Below are positions 54,418 through 64,000 of a DNA stretch of 64,000 nt, in pieces. The translations under genes and the position numbers were made by a program. How positions within the stretch are numbered: the first letter of the stretch is position 1; each line of letters opens with the position of its first letter. Source of the DNA: Lepraria neglecta (taxonomy: Eukaryota; Ascomycota; Lecanoromycetes; Lecanorales; Stereocaulaceae). Below the pieces are notes generated by a model that had not been told where the DNA came from, searched no databases, and worked only from the letters and a program-made list of their open reading frames with translations. Where the stretch lies: positions 806,001 through 870,000 of the forward strand of contig CM065653.1 of the NCBI GenBank assembly GCA_033220425.1, written 5' to 3'.

Positions 54418-56417
54418 TCATCTGTGATACGCCAGTCCTAAAAGGATATGAGATTGCTCATATACCTTCCTGACGACGAATGGAACCTTTCCACCAAAGA
54501 AAATGCAAATGCTATCACCAGGCTGGCAACACAAAGGGACCCAGCCCATATAGTCCTTTTGAGACAGAACAAACTTGTGTTTCATCTCGGTAAGACCCTC
54601 CCATCCATCCAAGTCGGACAGAACAAATGTGGGGTGCGGCGTGTCAGACCTGAACACCCTGAGGTACTCTGCTACCCGAATGGACGGACCACGGTGACTG
54701 TGGTGTTTGCCGCGGTCGTTAGCCATTCTGAGGAATCTTGTATAGCAACGTTGGTGCTCCTCAGAGTATAATGGACTTTGCTGAGTGACTGCTCTTAGTT
54801 CGTATTCGTACGAGAGTCCTAAACACGCGGTTCTCCGTATATCCGCGAGTAGTGGTGGTAGGGGACCAAAATGCTCAATTGAATCAATCGGTGTGCCTTT
54901 GAGCTCAAGTCTGGACCCTTCATATTTGAGCTGTACCTCAGCAGGTCCTGCAGAACAAACCCGCATGATAGTGTTCGTCTCCATGTATCATCAAATTGTG
55001 GCTACGTTGGGTCCAATTTGGCACCCAAGATGGCAAGTCCATTGCAATCGCCACTTCTTGACTGATACCAGTATGCAATAACATTCGGATAACATGTCCT
55101 TCTCTTACAGGATAACACGCACACTCGCGATATACGTCTTTGATGGGTTTTGAGTAGTCTGGCGAAGGCATTTGGTCCACAGCGATTGCTAGACCAAGCA
55201 GTGCGTATACCCTGTCCCGTGGATCTGAAGCGTGAGAGTGACTGAATCTATATAACAAGTGCATCAGCTGGGTTTGCCGGTCAGCATCCTGGAGAATGAC
55301 CAATGTTTTCGCAGCCTCATAGCCCGACATGTAAACCTGGTTGAATTCCAAGTTTGGGTCTGTCATCCTTTCAAGAATAGTATACAGAATTTCTGTTGAC
55401 GTCCCCAATACTTTCCATGGAAAGCAGTGTCGACCTAGTAGCACATTCGTCCGTCGGCTAAGAATCATTTCTTGAATAATCAACATGCGCGTGAACTAAG
55501 CACGTGCGAACATCATTTTGAATGCGCGCCAAAATGAAGCAATAGGCAAGCCAGCAGCATTGAAAACGCAAGGCAGGATCCCACCAGGAAATTCAGTGTT
55601 TCTCAAGAAATTCAGTGTCCCTCAATTCCATAAAACGCGAGACATAATTGATTTCTTTGGCGTTTTCACGGGCTGGGTGGCTCAGTGCCATTCCTCTCAG
55701 ATCTTGCAAGCTATAATTTTGTTCCCACTGGCTTATAACGTACAGATGGGACATCACATGAATCACCTGGCTAATCATGGAATTATCTTCGGATTCGCCG
55801 AGATAAACGAAACCCAATGAGGCTTGCGTATAGATAGATCCCATAATCGAGACCTGATGATTTCGTTCAGAGGTACTCGACTGATCCATGCAGATGGCAT
55901 CTACCCAAAGCATCTGCAATTTTGTTACACGGAACCTGCGTAAAGCCAGATCTAGACGATGGGTGATATCATGATTGTGGCCCCCGGGGCAATCAAGGAC
56001 GATGTAGTGATCGAAGACTGGTTCGCCCTAAGTATATGACAGCGCTGCGTACTCCGGCTTATCATCGAGGGAGACTTGATGCAGGTCGCAGATCAGTGGG
56101 TCGTTAAATGACCCCGCTGAATGAACTCGCAAAACACGTATAGTATCGTTGACAGGCGGAAGCGGCGAGTATTGGAACTTGTCTTGGTCGGCTTGGGTCG
56201 TCTCGTTGCTGAAATCTATGGATTCTGCGACTGGGCTCCTATGAGACAATGTAGTCATCCCTTTCAAGTTCTCGTCCGGACCTTTCGCTTGATGCATGAT
56301 CTTTTTGCAAGAAATCTGAGGTATGCTTTGTCCTTCGATGATGGCTTCTTCAATAGCCATTGCCACCGCCCGTTTCAGAACTTCAGTTTCATCTGCATCT
56401 TCCGCTCTGGGTACCAC
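54418..56417 (-). pseudogene. HET-domain (heterokaryon incompatibility) pseudogene
   Basis: The read order on the minus strand is a start at 56417, the HET block RVLRVHSAGSFNDPLICDL, YAALSYT then TAG (56028-56030) where the invariant Trp of SYTWG is expected, then GEPVFDHYIVLDCPGG, QMLWVDAICMDQSSTSERNH, GSIYTQASLGFVYLGESEDN, a TGA at 55593-55595, then FARA then TAG (55496-55498) again at an expected Trp, FTRMLIIQEMILS, DPRDRVYALLGLA, DLPSWVPNWTQ, a frameshift near 54940, and the C-terminal GDSICIFFGGKVPFVVRKVY. All HET landmarks are present, so an intact ancestor is certain. The breaks make function very unlikely. Confidence 0.9.
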
Positions 56418-58028
56418 ATCTTTGCCAAGAGGGCATACATCTTCTTCCTACTCTGTAGTGCCATCGGTGTTTTTTGATTCTAACGAAGTGAGAAGCTCCA
56501 CCAAAATACAGGTTCCCATCTCGAGTCCGAGGATACAACACAAGTTTATAGGTCAAAGGAACACGAGAAAGGTAGGTCAAGAGTGGGACGATGACTTGCG
56601 TTGCCTGCTAGTGGATTGTAGGGACGCTAAGATTTGCGGATTTTCAGAGTGCAGCTCGCCGTCCAGCCTTGTGTCAGAAGACTTACTGATCAACCTCTTG
56701 AGCAAAATTGACGAGGTGGCAGAAGAGCCGTAGCAAGTGATCTTTCTTACATCACCCAATTACTTGCAGCTTCGGTCACTATCAATAGATGGGCGATGTG
56801 GCGTGGGAGTTGCGAGTTCATAAGGTCGAGGCGACGGTGATAACCGTAGTCAGCGCTAGTGCCAAGTGGGACCTACCCCCGAATCTGGCAGGAACGACAA
56901 ACAAGTGGCTACCGCCTATCCAGTTCGAAACATGTCACCATCGATTAAAGAGTAATCGCTTTCTTGGATATCGAGTCTCCCTGTCTGAAACACTGGAGGA
57001 CTGAACCCCCTGAAGAACGTCTCAAATTCCTGCAAGATGGAATTTAAATAGAGCTACCACGACGTAGATTAATTCAGCAACCCCTTCACGGACCCACATA
57101 AAACGGGATCCACAATGGGGCCGCCTAGCATCAACAAAATTTCTCACAAAATGGCCACAAACGCTTACAAAACAAAGTAAAGCAGGACGAGAAAACAAAA
57201 GAAAGACTCACCAAGTACGAACTCACCGTGGGAAGCAATGAAACAAGATCAGAATAGATGGCACGGAAAACGGTAGAAATGGAAAGCAATCACATTGGCT
57301 AAGACAAGATGGCACTGTGGAGATGGTTATAAATGGCATTAGATAGAAAGAAAAAGGCCACGAGACCGTATGCGTATGCGTAAACGTATGCGGAATAAGG
57401 GAGGCCCAGGAGGTCGGAGGCGAAGCGAGGTAGGCGTATGCGAGAGCAAGGCGGTGGATGAGGGCGTGTGCATATGCGTGAGCGTATGTGGGATAGGTTC
57501 GAAGTATGCGAGAACGTGTGTGGAAGAAAGAGTGCAGAAGGAAAAGAAGGTAAGGGAACAAAAGAGAGACGAGGTGCAGGCTTGATGTGTAAGAAAGAGA
57601 AAAGAACAGGGGAAAAGAATCCTTTATGCCTTTCTGCAGGCTTCATGGTGTGAGTCATTGGATATTCCAATTATTATTTTTGGGCAAGAAGAGAAGCATT
57701 GAGAAGAATCTTAGACCAGGAAATCAAGCAATTTCCCGCCATCTTGAGCAGAATGAGAGAATTCAGTACATGATCGGAGCAGCGAATACGAGAACAGTGC
57801 GGACGAGCCAGTGAATTGGAAACACATTCACAGTATCTGAGTAGTGAAGCTATGCCCATCAGGACATTTGCTCTGTTCGAGTCAGCTTCATGTCAGCCGG
57901 TATTCTGAGATAAACATACCGTTCCGCTATTCCTCCAGCCTTCAACGACTCATGGCATGCCTCATTCACCGTTTCACTAAGCTTTCTATCATCGCATCTC
58001 GCACCATCTTCAGCCCACCTCTCCTCCC
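56418..58028. other. Intergenic, with a TATGCG-rich microsatellite-like block
   Basis: About 1.6 kb without a supported gene. From about 57366 to 57500 GTATGCG/GCGTATG motifs recur many times on the plus strand. The minus frame through it reads Tyr/Ala/His-rich (THTHT, AYAYA), which is compositional and not a gene. Upstream exons of the HET remnant may reach about 56580. Confidence 0.45.
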
Positions 58029-58826
58029 TCAAAAAGGTTTCGCAACCTTCCTCCTCTCCGTCTCACCAGTCACTGGATCTTTAAACTCCTTCCAACTAAT
58101 TGGGTACATCTTATTCCCCGCCTCACTCTTCGCCATAATGACACCTAGCTCATTCCTCCCCGTAGTCAAATAATAGTTGCTTTGATCTCCTAGACTGATC
58201 TGTACATCAACTCATTAGCCCAAGTCCCCAAACCTTCCACCCCCTCCCTTCTTCTCCCTCCTCGCTCCTTGACTCCCCCACCAGCACCTCTTAGGAACGT
58301 AGAGCCCCTCAACGGAAGAGACAGAAGGGACACAGTCTAGACATACCACAACACCCCTAACGACATCCCCAACCCTAAACCCCTCGGCAGTCACCACCTT
58401 CTCCTTCTCCGTAGCCCTAATATCCTCCTTTCTAATAACAGCCTGCCATTCATCCGCACACACGCTCCCTTCCCCTCCTCTCCCAAATTTGCCCTCCGCA
58501 CCATAAACAACCAAAATCACAACATCGACCTGCTTACTCTTAACCCTCGTAACTCTGCACAACACCACACTGCCAACCGTAGGGAGGGTATTTGTATTAC
58601 TGACGTTAGAGCTGGGAATGGGGGCATGTGTAGGGGAGGGGAGCAGCCGGGGTATTGAGAGGGTGGGCTTCGAGCCTTTGGCCGTTGGAGGTGTGAAGGT
58701 TGGGCGGCCGGCGATGGAAGCGTGGATGGTGGAGGATTCGAGGTGGAGGTGCGTTCCTGGGCCTGGGATGTAACTGGATGAGGGACCGAGAGGGAGGCCT
58801 GGGTAGGCTAGGTCGGGGAGGGACAT
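58029..58826 (-). CDS. csl4: RNA exosome cap subunit Csl4
   Basis: S1-domain cap protein that holds the nuclear and cytoplasmic exosome together and channels RNA. Exon 1 (58347-58826) has the N-terminal barrel (PGTHLHLESSTIHASIAGRP, an insertion, then S1: PTVGSVVLCRVTRVKSKQVD). Exon 2 (58029-58199) gives ISLGDQSNYYLTTGRNELGV and MAKSEAGNKMYPISWKEFKD with PVTGETERRKVAKPF, the Csl4 C-terminal region. Total 216 aa. The 147-nt intron is longer than most here. The read-through frame of exon 1 ends in a Gly/Arg-rich stretch that would be wrong. Confidence 0.92.
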
Positions 58827-59253
58827 TTGGTTGTTGGGTGTTGTGGATAGATGGAGGTTTAGGGTTGCTAGAAGTAGGATGGAGTCTTCGGCTACAACTC
58901 TACGATTTACGAAAACCTACAGATCTACAAGTATATTTTAGTTTTGAAACCCGTGTTTGATGCAATCTAGAACAGTAGATTCATGGGAGTGTTATCACCC
59001 CAAGTCACACTCTCGCCTCCTAAAAGAAATCCATTATGACGAAAGTCTTTCACGTCAAATAGATGCCCCTTAACTGCCTCCGCCTGGAGACGACCATGAG
59101 AACTCCCGCTCGACCTTGCGGATGATGGATCGCCAAAGATACGAGGTGATGCCCGGAACGCCTTGCAGGACAGAGCAAAATATCCGGAATAATATACTGA
59201 CGAAGTAGAGCAACACAGGTTGTAATCATAATGCAAAAATGCGGGACCCAGAT
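58827..59253. other. Intergenic, nothing recognised
   Basis: Csl4 promoter and the Vac8 3' flank. Confidence 0.5.
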
Positions 59254-61249
59254 CTAGCCTTCGACCAGAGTTTGTCTTGGTGGTTCGGGCACTTTTCTGA
59301 GGAGTTCGAGAGATCGATGTGCCAGCGCTACGACTTCGCCTTCTCCGTCCTCGCCCTCTTCTTCATCTGATTCGACCTTTTTGTCTGAAATGGTCTTGAT
59401 CATTTGGATGACATCGTCTGCTTTCGAAATGAAATCGACCAGCTTTTTGTCTTCAGATTCGAGAAGTTGAAGTAAGGTCCATATCGCGATGTGCTGAAAA
59501 GTGGGATCACCGCTGGCCAGGAATCGATTCAGATAGCCGTGGATGCCTCCATTTGGTTCTGTCCAGTTTTTTACGAAGATGGAATAATCGCCCACTATCG
59601 CCACATTAGAATATACACTGAGCAATTAGGTGAAGCCTTACCCTTTGATGACAAGTTCCCCAAAGCAGCTGCGCTGTTGCCCTGAACCTCAATGGATTCG
59701 GAGTCAGTCAAGGGAATTAGTACGTCAAATACCCCAAGGTTGAGTAGGTGCGTCTTCAGATCATCGCTGAGCGCTAAAACGGCGATAGCGGCGGTCATTT
59801 CTGATTGGACGCTCAAAGGCACATTGAGGACTAGCTCTTTGCATTTTTGTACAGCGCCAGCTTCCAGCACTAGCTGCTTGTTGCGATCTGAGCTGGCAGC
59901 AAGGTTTCTCAATGTCGAGATGGCATGGCACTGGATCTCTTCGTTGTCGGTGGATCCGAGCAGCTCGACCAGAGGTTTCAAGAATCCAGCTTCAATGATG
60001 GGCGATTCGTTTAATGGATGTATAGAGATGTTGCGAATGCAAGCGACAGCGGATAGTATGAGTGGAAGGTAGGATGACTGGAGTAGGCGAAGGAGTGGGG
60101 GTAGTCCTCGGGCTTTGACAATTTCAAGCTGGTACTTCTCATCTGAGGCCAGATTACGGAGAGCTAGAGCAGCTTGGCATTGTACCTTAGGCGAAGAGGA
60201 GTCCATAAGGTGCACAAGGGACTGTACCAGGCGTGACTCGGTCTGAGCAAGCTTCTTCCGATTGCCGGCATCGACTGCTATGTTGCTCAGCGCAGTAGTA
60301 CAGTAATATTGGACATCGACATCGGTGGAGGATAGGAGCTGCACAAGCACTGGAATAGCGCCAGCACTGACCAGCTGTTGCCGGTTGTCATCTGTGCTTG
60401 TCGTCAGCATTGAATTGTAATAGCCCGGATGTTACCAATACTGACCTGAGTGTGTCATGTTCAACAGAGCCCCGGTAGCATTTCTTTGAACCCTCATATC
60501 TTTTGACTTTGCCAACTTAGTCAGTGGAGTCAGTGCCCCGGACCGTGCTATCTTGGCTTTATTATCCTCATGTGTTGCTAGGTTTGTTATACAGCCAACT
60601 GCATTGCATTGAACTTCCACGTTCGTAGAATTCATCTGCCGTATGAGGGGTGAAAGACCGCCAAGTAGGACAATTGCGACCTTGTTCTCAGCTATCATTT
60701 GTCAGCTTGTGGGCTCGGCTCTGGCGCTCAGAGTCTTACTGTTGACAGCCAGGTTTCCCAATGCAGCACTGGCAGCTCTTTGTACTTCGATATCAGGGCT
60801 TTGCAGGAGGAATAGAATGGGTTCAAGGGTATCTCGGTCGACTTCCCTGACATCTGCATCGCATGAGTCAGCACCTGAAGCATACTGGGGAAGGTTTTAC
60901 GCACCTCTCTCAGTAATCTCCGCAAACGTCAAGCTAGCACTACGTTGTAGATCCACATTCTCTGAGTAGACGAGGGTGCTCAGAGATCGAAGAGGCTCCC
61001 CAGAGAAGAAGTCGGTCTCGCCCCGCTGCGACCATCAGTATCCTGAGCCACCTCCTTGCAAAGCTGGAGCACATACATTCTCGAGGTATTGTAGTAGGTC
61101 TGCGACAGCTTCCCGCTCGCTGTCGGCCAGTGCCGACTCGTACAAGCCATCTCTTGATCGACCTGAGCAGACATCAGCGCTGTGTCACCAGAAAACCGTA
61201 CCGTGACCGGCTATCTACCTCTGCAGCACGAGCTCCCGCAATTGCCCAT
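59254..61249 (-). CDS. vac8: Vacuolar armadillo-repeat protein Vac8
   Basis: Lipid-anchored scaffold on the vacuole used in inheritance, nucleus-vacuole junctions and Atg13 recruitment. Seven exons (61219-61249, 61077-61162, 61025-60905, 60853-60740, 60691-60446, 60391-59642, 59594-59254) sum to 562 aa with every phase matching. The start [10 protein letters not shown] carries the myristoylation Gly2 and palmitoylation Cys4, Cys8 and Cys9, as in yeast. Armadillo repeats follow: [60 protein letters not shown], and so on to [16 protein letters not shown], with an acidic loop ([16 protein letters not shown]) near the end. The 31-nt lipid-anchor exon is easy to miss. Confidence 0.95.
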
Positions 61250-63407
61250 GCCTCAAGTGAAGTGCCTAGAGGCACTGGAAACTTGGTGGAACAGCACTCA
61301 ACAAGGCTGGCTATACACTCCTATTTCTCCAGCATATCTGGCCTTAGAGAGCTCCAAGCATGAGCGAGGTGAGCAGTGGGAGGAGGAATTGGGAAGGCGT
61401 GCAATCGAAGGTGGTGTAGGGAAAGTACGAGTCTCGGACTTCCTTGTGATCCAAATGCCAAGCGGAAGCTAAGGGTCTTCCCGCTAGTGGCAGTGGACAG
61501 AGGCGTCAGGGCGTTTGGAGCCTCAATCTTCTCTACCTGATTTCGGCATGGAATCTGCAATTCGTATGCGATTTTGTCAGCGGCAGACCCGACTTCGACT
61601 CCACATGTTTGACTAGACGTGGCCTATGGGCCTCTCAATATTGCACTTTGAAGGATAGAAGCTTCTCACAAGTCCAAGGGAGTCTGCCACAAGTGTACTT
61701 ACGAGGCTGTCTATCATAGCCTTTACTCGAAAGGGCAGTTCAGGCAATTCTATCAATCGCCATGCGCGCGTAACGGAAAGCTTGAGTCATAGATCCTTTT
61801 GGCCGTTGCCTTCTTTCATTTCATTCGTCACACGTCACTTGCGCGCTGTCACATGGCCACATGTCGTTGCCTTACTACTTCTCCTCGTTTCAGAATCATT
61901 CAAAGAGACGTATCTAACCCGGATGGAGGCACGGAACGCAATGCATCTTTGTCTCCAGGGTTCCCCCTCAACAGTCGTGCTTGCCTTCGTCCGATGAGAG
62001 TACAGACTGTTGCCACAAGAGGCTTCTGTTGGTTGATAGTACTCTTACATCTCTTTGCTACTCACGAACTATGGATAGAACCCTTGCCAGTCAACAGATA
62101 TTAGCCTGGTTGAACTTGAATTCGCCAATAGTTCCTTACCACTTCCTTTCGGCAGGTTCACGAAGATCTCCTTAACCTGGGATGTTACAGAGTCGATGAT
62201 ATTATGCCTTCGCCGCTTTGATTTCGACGCACCATCAGCTCTCTCGGCTACCAGAGCTACACATTTGCCGCTTCATCGGTCTCCAAATAACCATAATGAA
62301 GAAAGAACGCGAGTGCAGCTGATCCCTAAATCATACGGCCTGATATTTAGTATTCGCCATATGATGAGCGTGAAAAACGTAACCTTGGCCCCAATGCATT
62401 GAGGAACTGTACCAAAAATGTGTCCATGCGAGCACAGTGTTTGTCAAATGCTGATTTGTCGCTGATGGCATGTCGCCACCTCGTGCTTCGTGCTTCGTGC
62501 TTCGGTCTCCGAGGGAAAGACTAGGACTGCCTTGTAAGACGGCTTCTCATCTGCCAGAATGGTATCTATAGCCTATTTATCTCAGCCTTCGTTAGCGGTA
62601 CCTGCTCAACGGTTATATGAGTCAGGGTTCTAAAGGAGCAAATCCTTGGCTCACCTTCTTCATGATCCAATAGATTCCACTCAATGTGCACGTCACTATT
62701 ACAGATTCAATGATGATGACAGCTGATTTTGTTCGTGCATAAAGTCCCAAATTTTACTTGAGACAGGGAAAAAATCGGCGCTTTGTCGAGATGTCAACGC
62801 CCCCGAGGGAGCCCGAAGGATGGAGAACAAATAACATGGGATCGCCATGCCTATGGTTCAGGGACTGTGAAATTACATTCCAATGGGAGAACTTTAGTCT
62901 TCACCGTCTTTACTCGTTATATCGAGAGCGATGTGGGTCAAGGATATAAGCATTCGACAAAAGATCCGCAATTGTGGCTGTCGGGGTGGGCTGTGCGCGA
63001 GGCTGTGGGCCCGTCCCGATTGGCTGAAACAATTGTAGCGGTAAGTAAGGCTGATGAAGAAAACTGCGCTTTCCTTCTCAAACACCACACTTTATTACGA
63101 TTAAGAGTTTGATACACAGCCTGTGGGTATGGCCGCAAGCAATAATGCCTCGTTGGGCAAACATGACCTAAGGGTCCACTGATCGTGCTTCACAGACCCG
63201 ATTCTCAGGCCGTCATGAGACCGCGCCTTCCGTTTGGGAACACAAGAAGGTACGCATACTTAAACCATTCTGCAACACTGTCTCAGCAAGAACATTCAAC
63301 TTCTTTCTTCATCACTTTATTTTCTCCTTACATACACATTACCCAGGCAGCAACCTAATTTGAACACATAAAATCGAGCAGGATTCCTTGCGAAGTGGCA
63401 CTTTGAT
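61250..63407. other. 2.1-kb intergenic, no supported gene
   Basis: Holds the Vac8 promoter and the vWA gene's leader, which is pyrimidine-rich near 63300-63350. Plus frames of 96 codons (61182-61472) and 109 codons (62783-63112) exist but show no family features. CGTGCTT is repeated three times at about 62480-62502. Confidence 0.5.
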
Positions 63408-64000
63408 ATGGGTGTAAGTCCAAACTCCCTCTCCCTGCAACCAACTATCAGCTGAAGCTGTCCTAGCTTGCCTCCAAACTCGCAGCTCAGAACGGTGGCG
63501 CAGGTGGCCCCGGAGCCATGCAACAACAGCCGGGAGGATATCCTCCAGCTAAGCAACAACAATCTCCCTATGCCGCCTATCCACAGTCACAGCAACAAGG
63601 AGGTTATCTTCCCCAGCAGCAAGCGCAGTCAGGCGGATATCAAGCCCAACCGCAGCCATCTCAGCCAGCCAGTGCCAAGCAAATCGCTATGTACAAGCAG
63701 CTCTTGCAGAGCACCATCCAGGAAAAGCAGCTTCAGAGTTTCTTTCCTTCTACGGATTCGCGCTTGGACCAAGCTGCAACAGTTGCAGCGACCCATATTG
63801 ATCAGGTGTGCGCCCGCTGGCGTCTTCCATGCGAAGTTGGCCAAGATCTTGCAAAGCTTGCTTTGTTCGACATTATCCTTTACATCGACAATAGCGGATC
63901 TATGCAGTTCGAGGAGGAAGGCGAGCGTATCAACGATCTACGCCTAGTCCTGTCTCACGTTGTTGACGTTGTCCGTCTTTTCGACGCAGACGGCTTTACT
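63408..64000 (+). CDS. vWA-domain protein, N-terminal part (runs off the window)
   Basis: A 4-nt first exon (63408-63411, ATGG) splices through a GTGTAAGT donor to exon 2 from 63486, giving MAQNGGAGGPGAMQQQPGGY. A Gln/Pro/Gly/Tyr-rich low-complexity head of about 60 residues is followed by a helix SAKQIAMYKQLLQSTIQEKQ, then the vWA start ALFDIILYIDNSGSMQFEEE with the DxSxS metal site (MIDAS) intact, and LRLVLSHVVDVVRLFDADGF at the window edge. It matches fungal cytosolic vWA proteins of unknown role. The tiny first exon is inferred only from phase and splice consensus. Confidence 0.72.

Noticed and set aside
57223-57670. Minus-strand frames of 112-123 codons with THTHT/AYAYA runs
   Set aside because: They come from the TATGCG-rich repeat and carry no domain.
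61182-61472. 96-codon plus-strand frame with aromatic residues
   Set aside because: It overlaps the first exon and promoter of Vac8, has no recognised motif, and the minus-strand lipid-anchor exon is better supported.
62479-62502. CGTGCTT triplicated motif as a possible array
   Set aside because: Only three 7-bp units; too short to mean anything on its own.

Overview
The window is nuclear DNA of a filamentous ascomycete (Pezizomycotina). Genes are spaced at about 1.5-2 kb and carry several short GT-AG introns of about 48-80 nt with CTAAC/CTGAC-like branch sites. The conserved proteins are fungal (SRP9/21, Vac8, Dcp2, Swd2, Ptm1), and HET, NACHT-ankyrin-ZZ and SLATT genes, all broken, lie among them. 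A leotiomycete-like fungus is plausible but is only an inference. No tRNA, rRNA or CRISPR was recognised.

Layout. 0-14 kb: ribonucleotide reductase small subunit (minus), an oxaloacetate-type mitochondrial carrier (minus), a kinase-like gene whose 3' part needs either an intron or stop readthrough, the WD40 protein Swd2, two overlapping unknown ORFs, a decayed unknown gene, and an intact GMC oxidoreductase. 14.3-18.7 kb: four head-to-tail, roughly 0.95-kb copies of an unrecognised small-protein gene family, all damaged to different degrees, followed by a small Cys/His-rich protein gene at about the same spacing. 18.8-24.4 kb: a decayed Tc1/mariner transposase with a second inverted-repeat element inserted in it, an intact secreted protein gene, a 229-bp MITE with a 5-bp target duplication, and an aspartic protease pseudogene.

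25.5-46 kb is mostly housekeeping: a DUF1308 protein and SRP9/21 (divergent), Ptm1-like 7TM protein and Ncs2 (divergent), a large membrane protein, a DUF4112 protein and Dcp2 (divergent), a charged low-complexity protein, a SLATT-domain pseudogene, Iba57 and a Cwc23/DNAJC17-like J-protein. 46-56.5 kb is an accessory block: a NACHT-ankyrin-ZZ NLR pseudogene, a secreted protein, a Mid2-like membrane glycoprotein pseudogene, a small secreted cysteine-containing protein, and a HET-domain pseudogene. 58-64 kb returns to core genes: exosome subunit Csl4, Vac8, and the start of a vWA-domain protein that runs off the end.

The main theme is islands of decaying duplicated or self/non-self genes between intact housekeeping genes. 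At four sites examined, the nonsense change fits CpA-to-TpA, the direction expected of repeat-induced point mutation (RIP). The most interesting item is the four-copy tandem family at 14.6-18.1 kb, which simple ORF calling would miss because every copy is spliced or broken.
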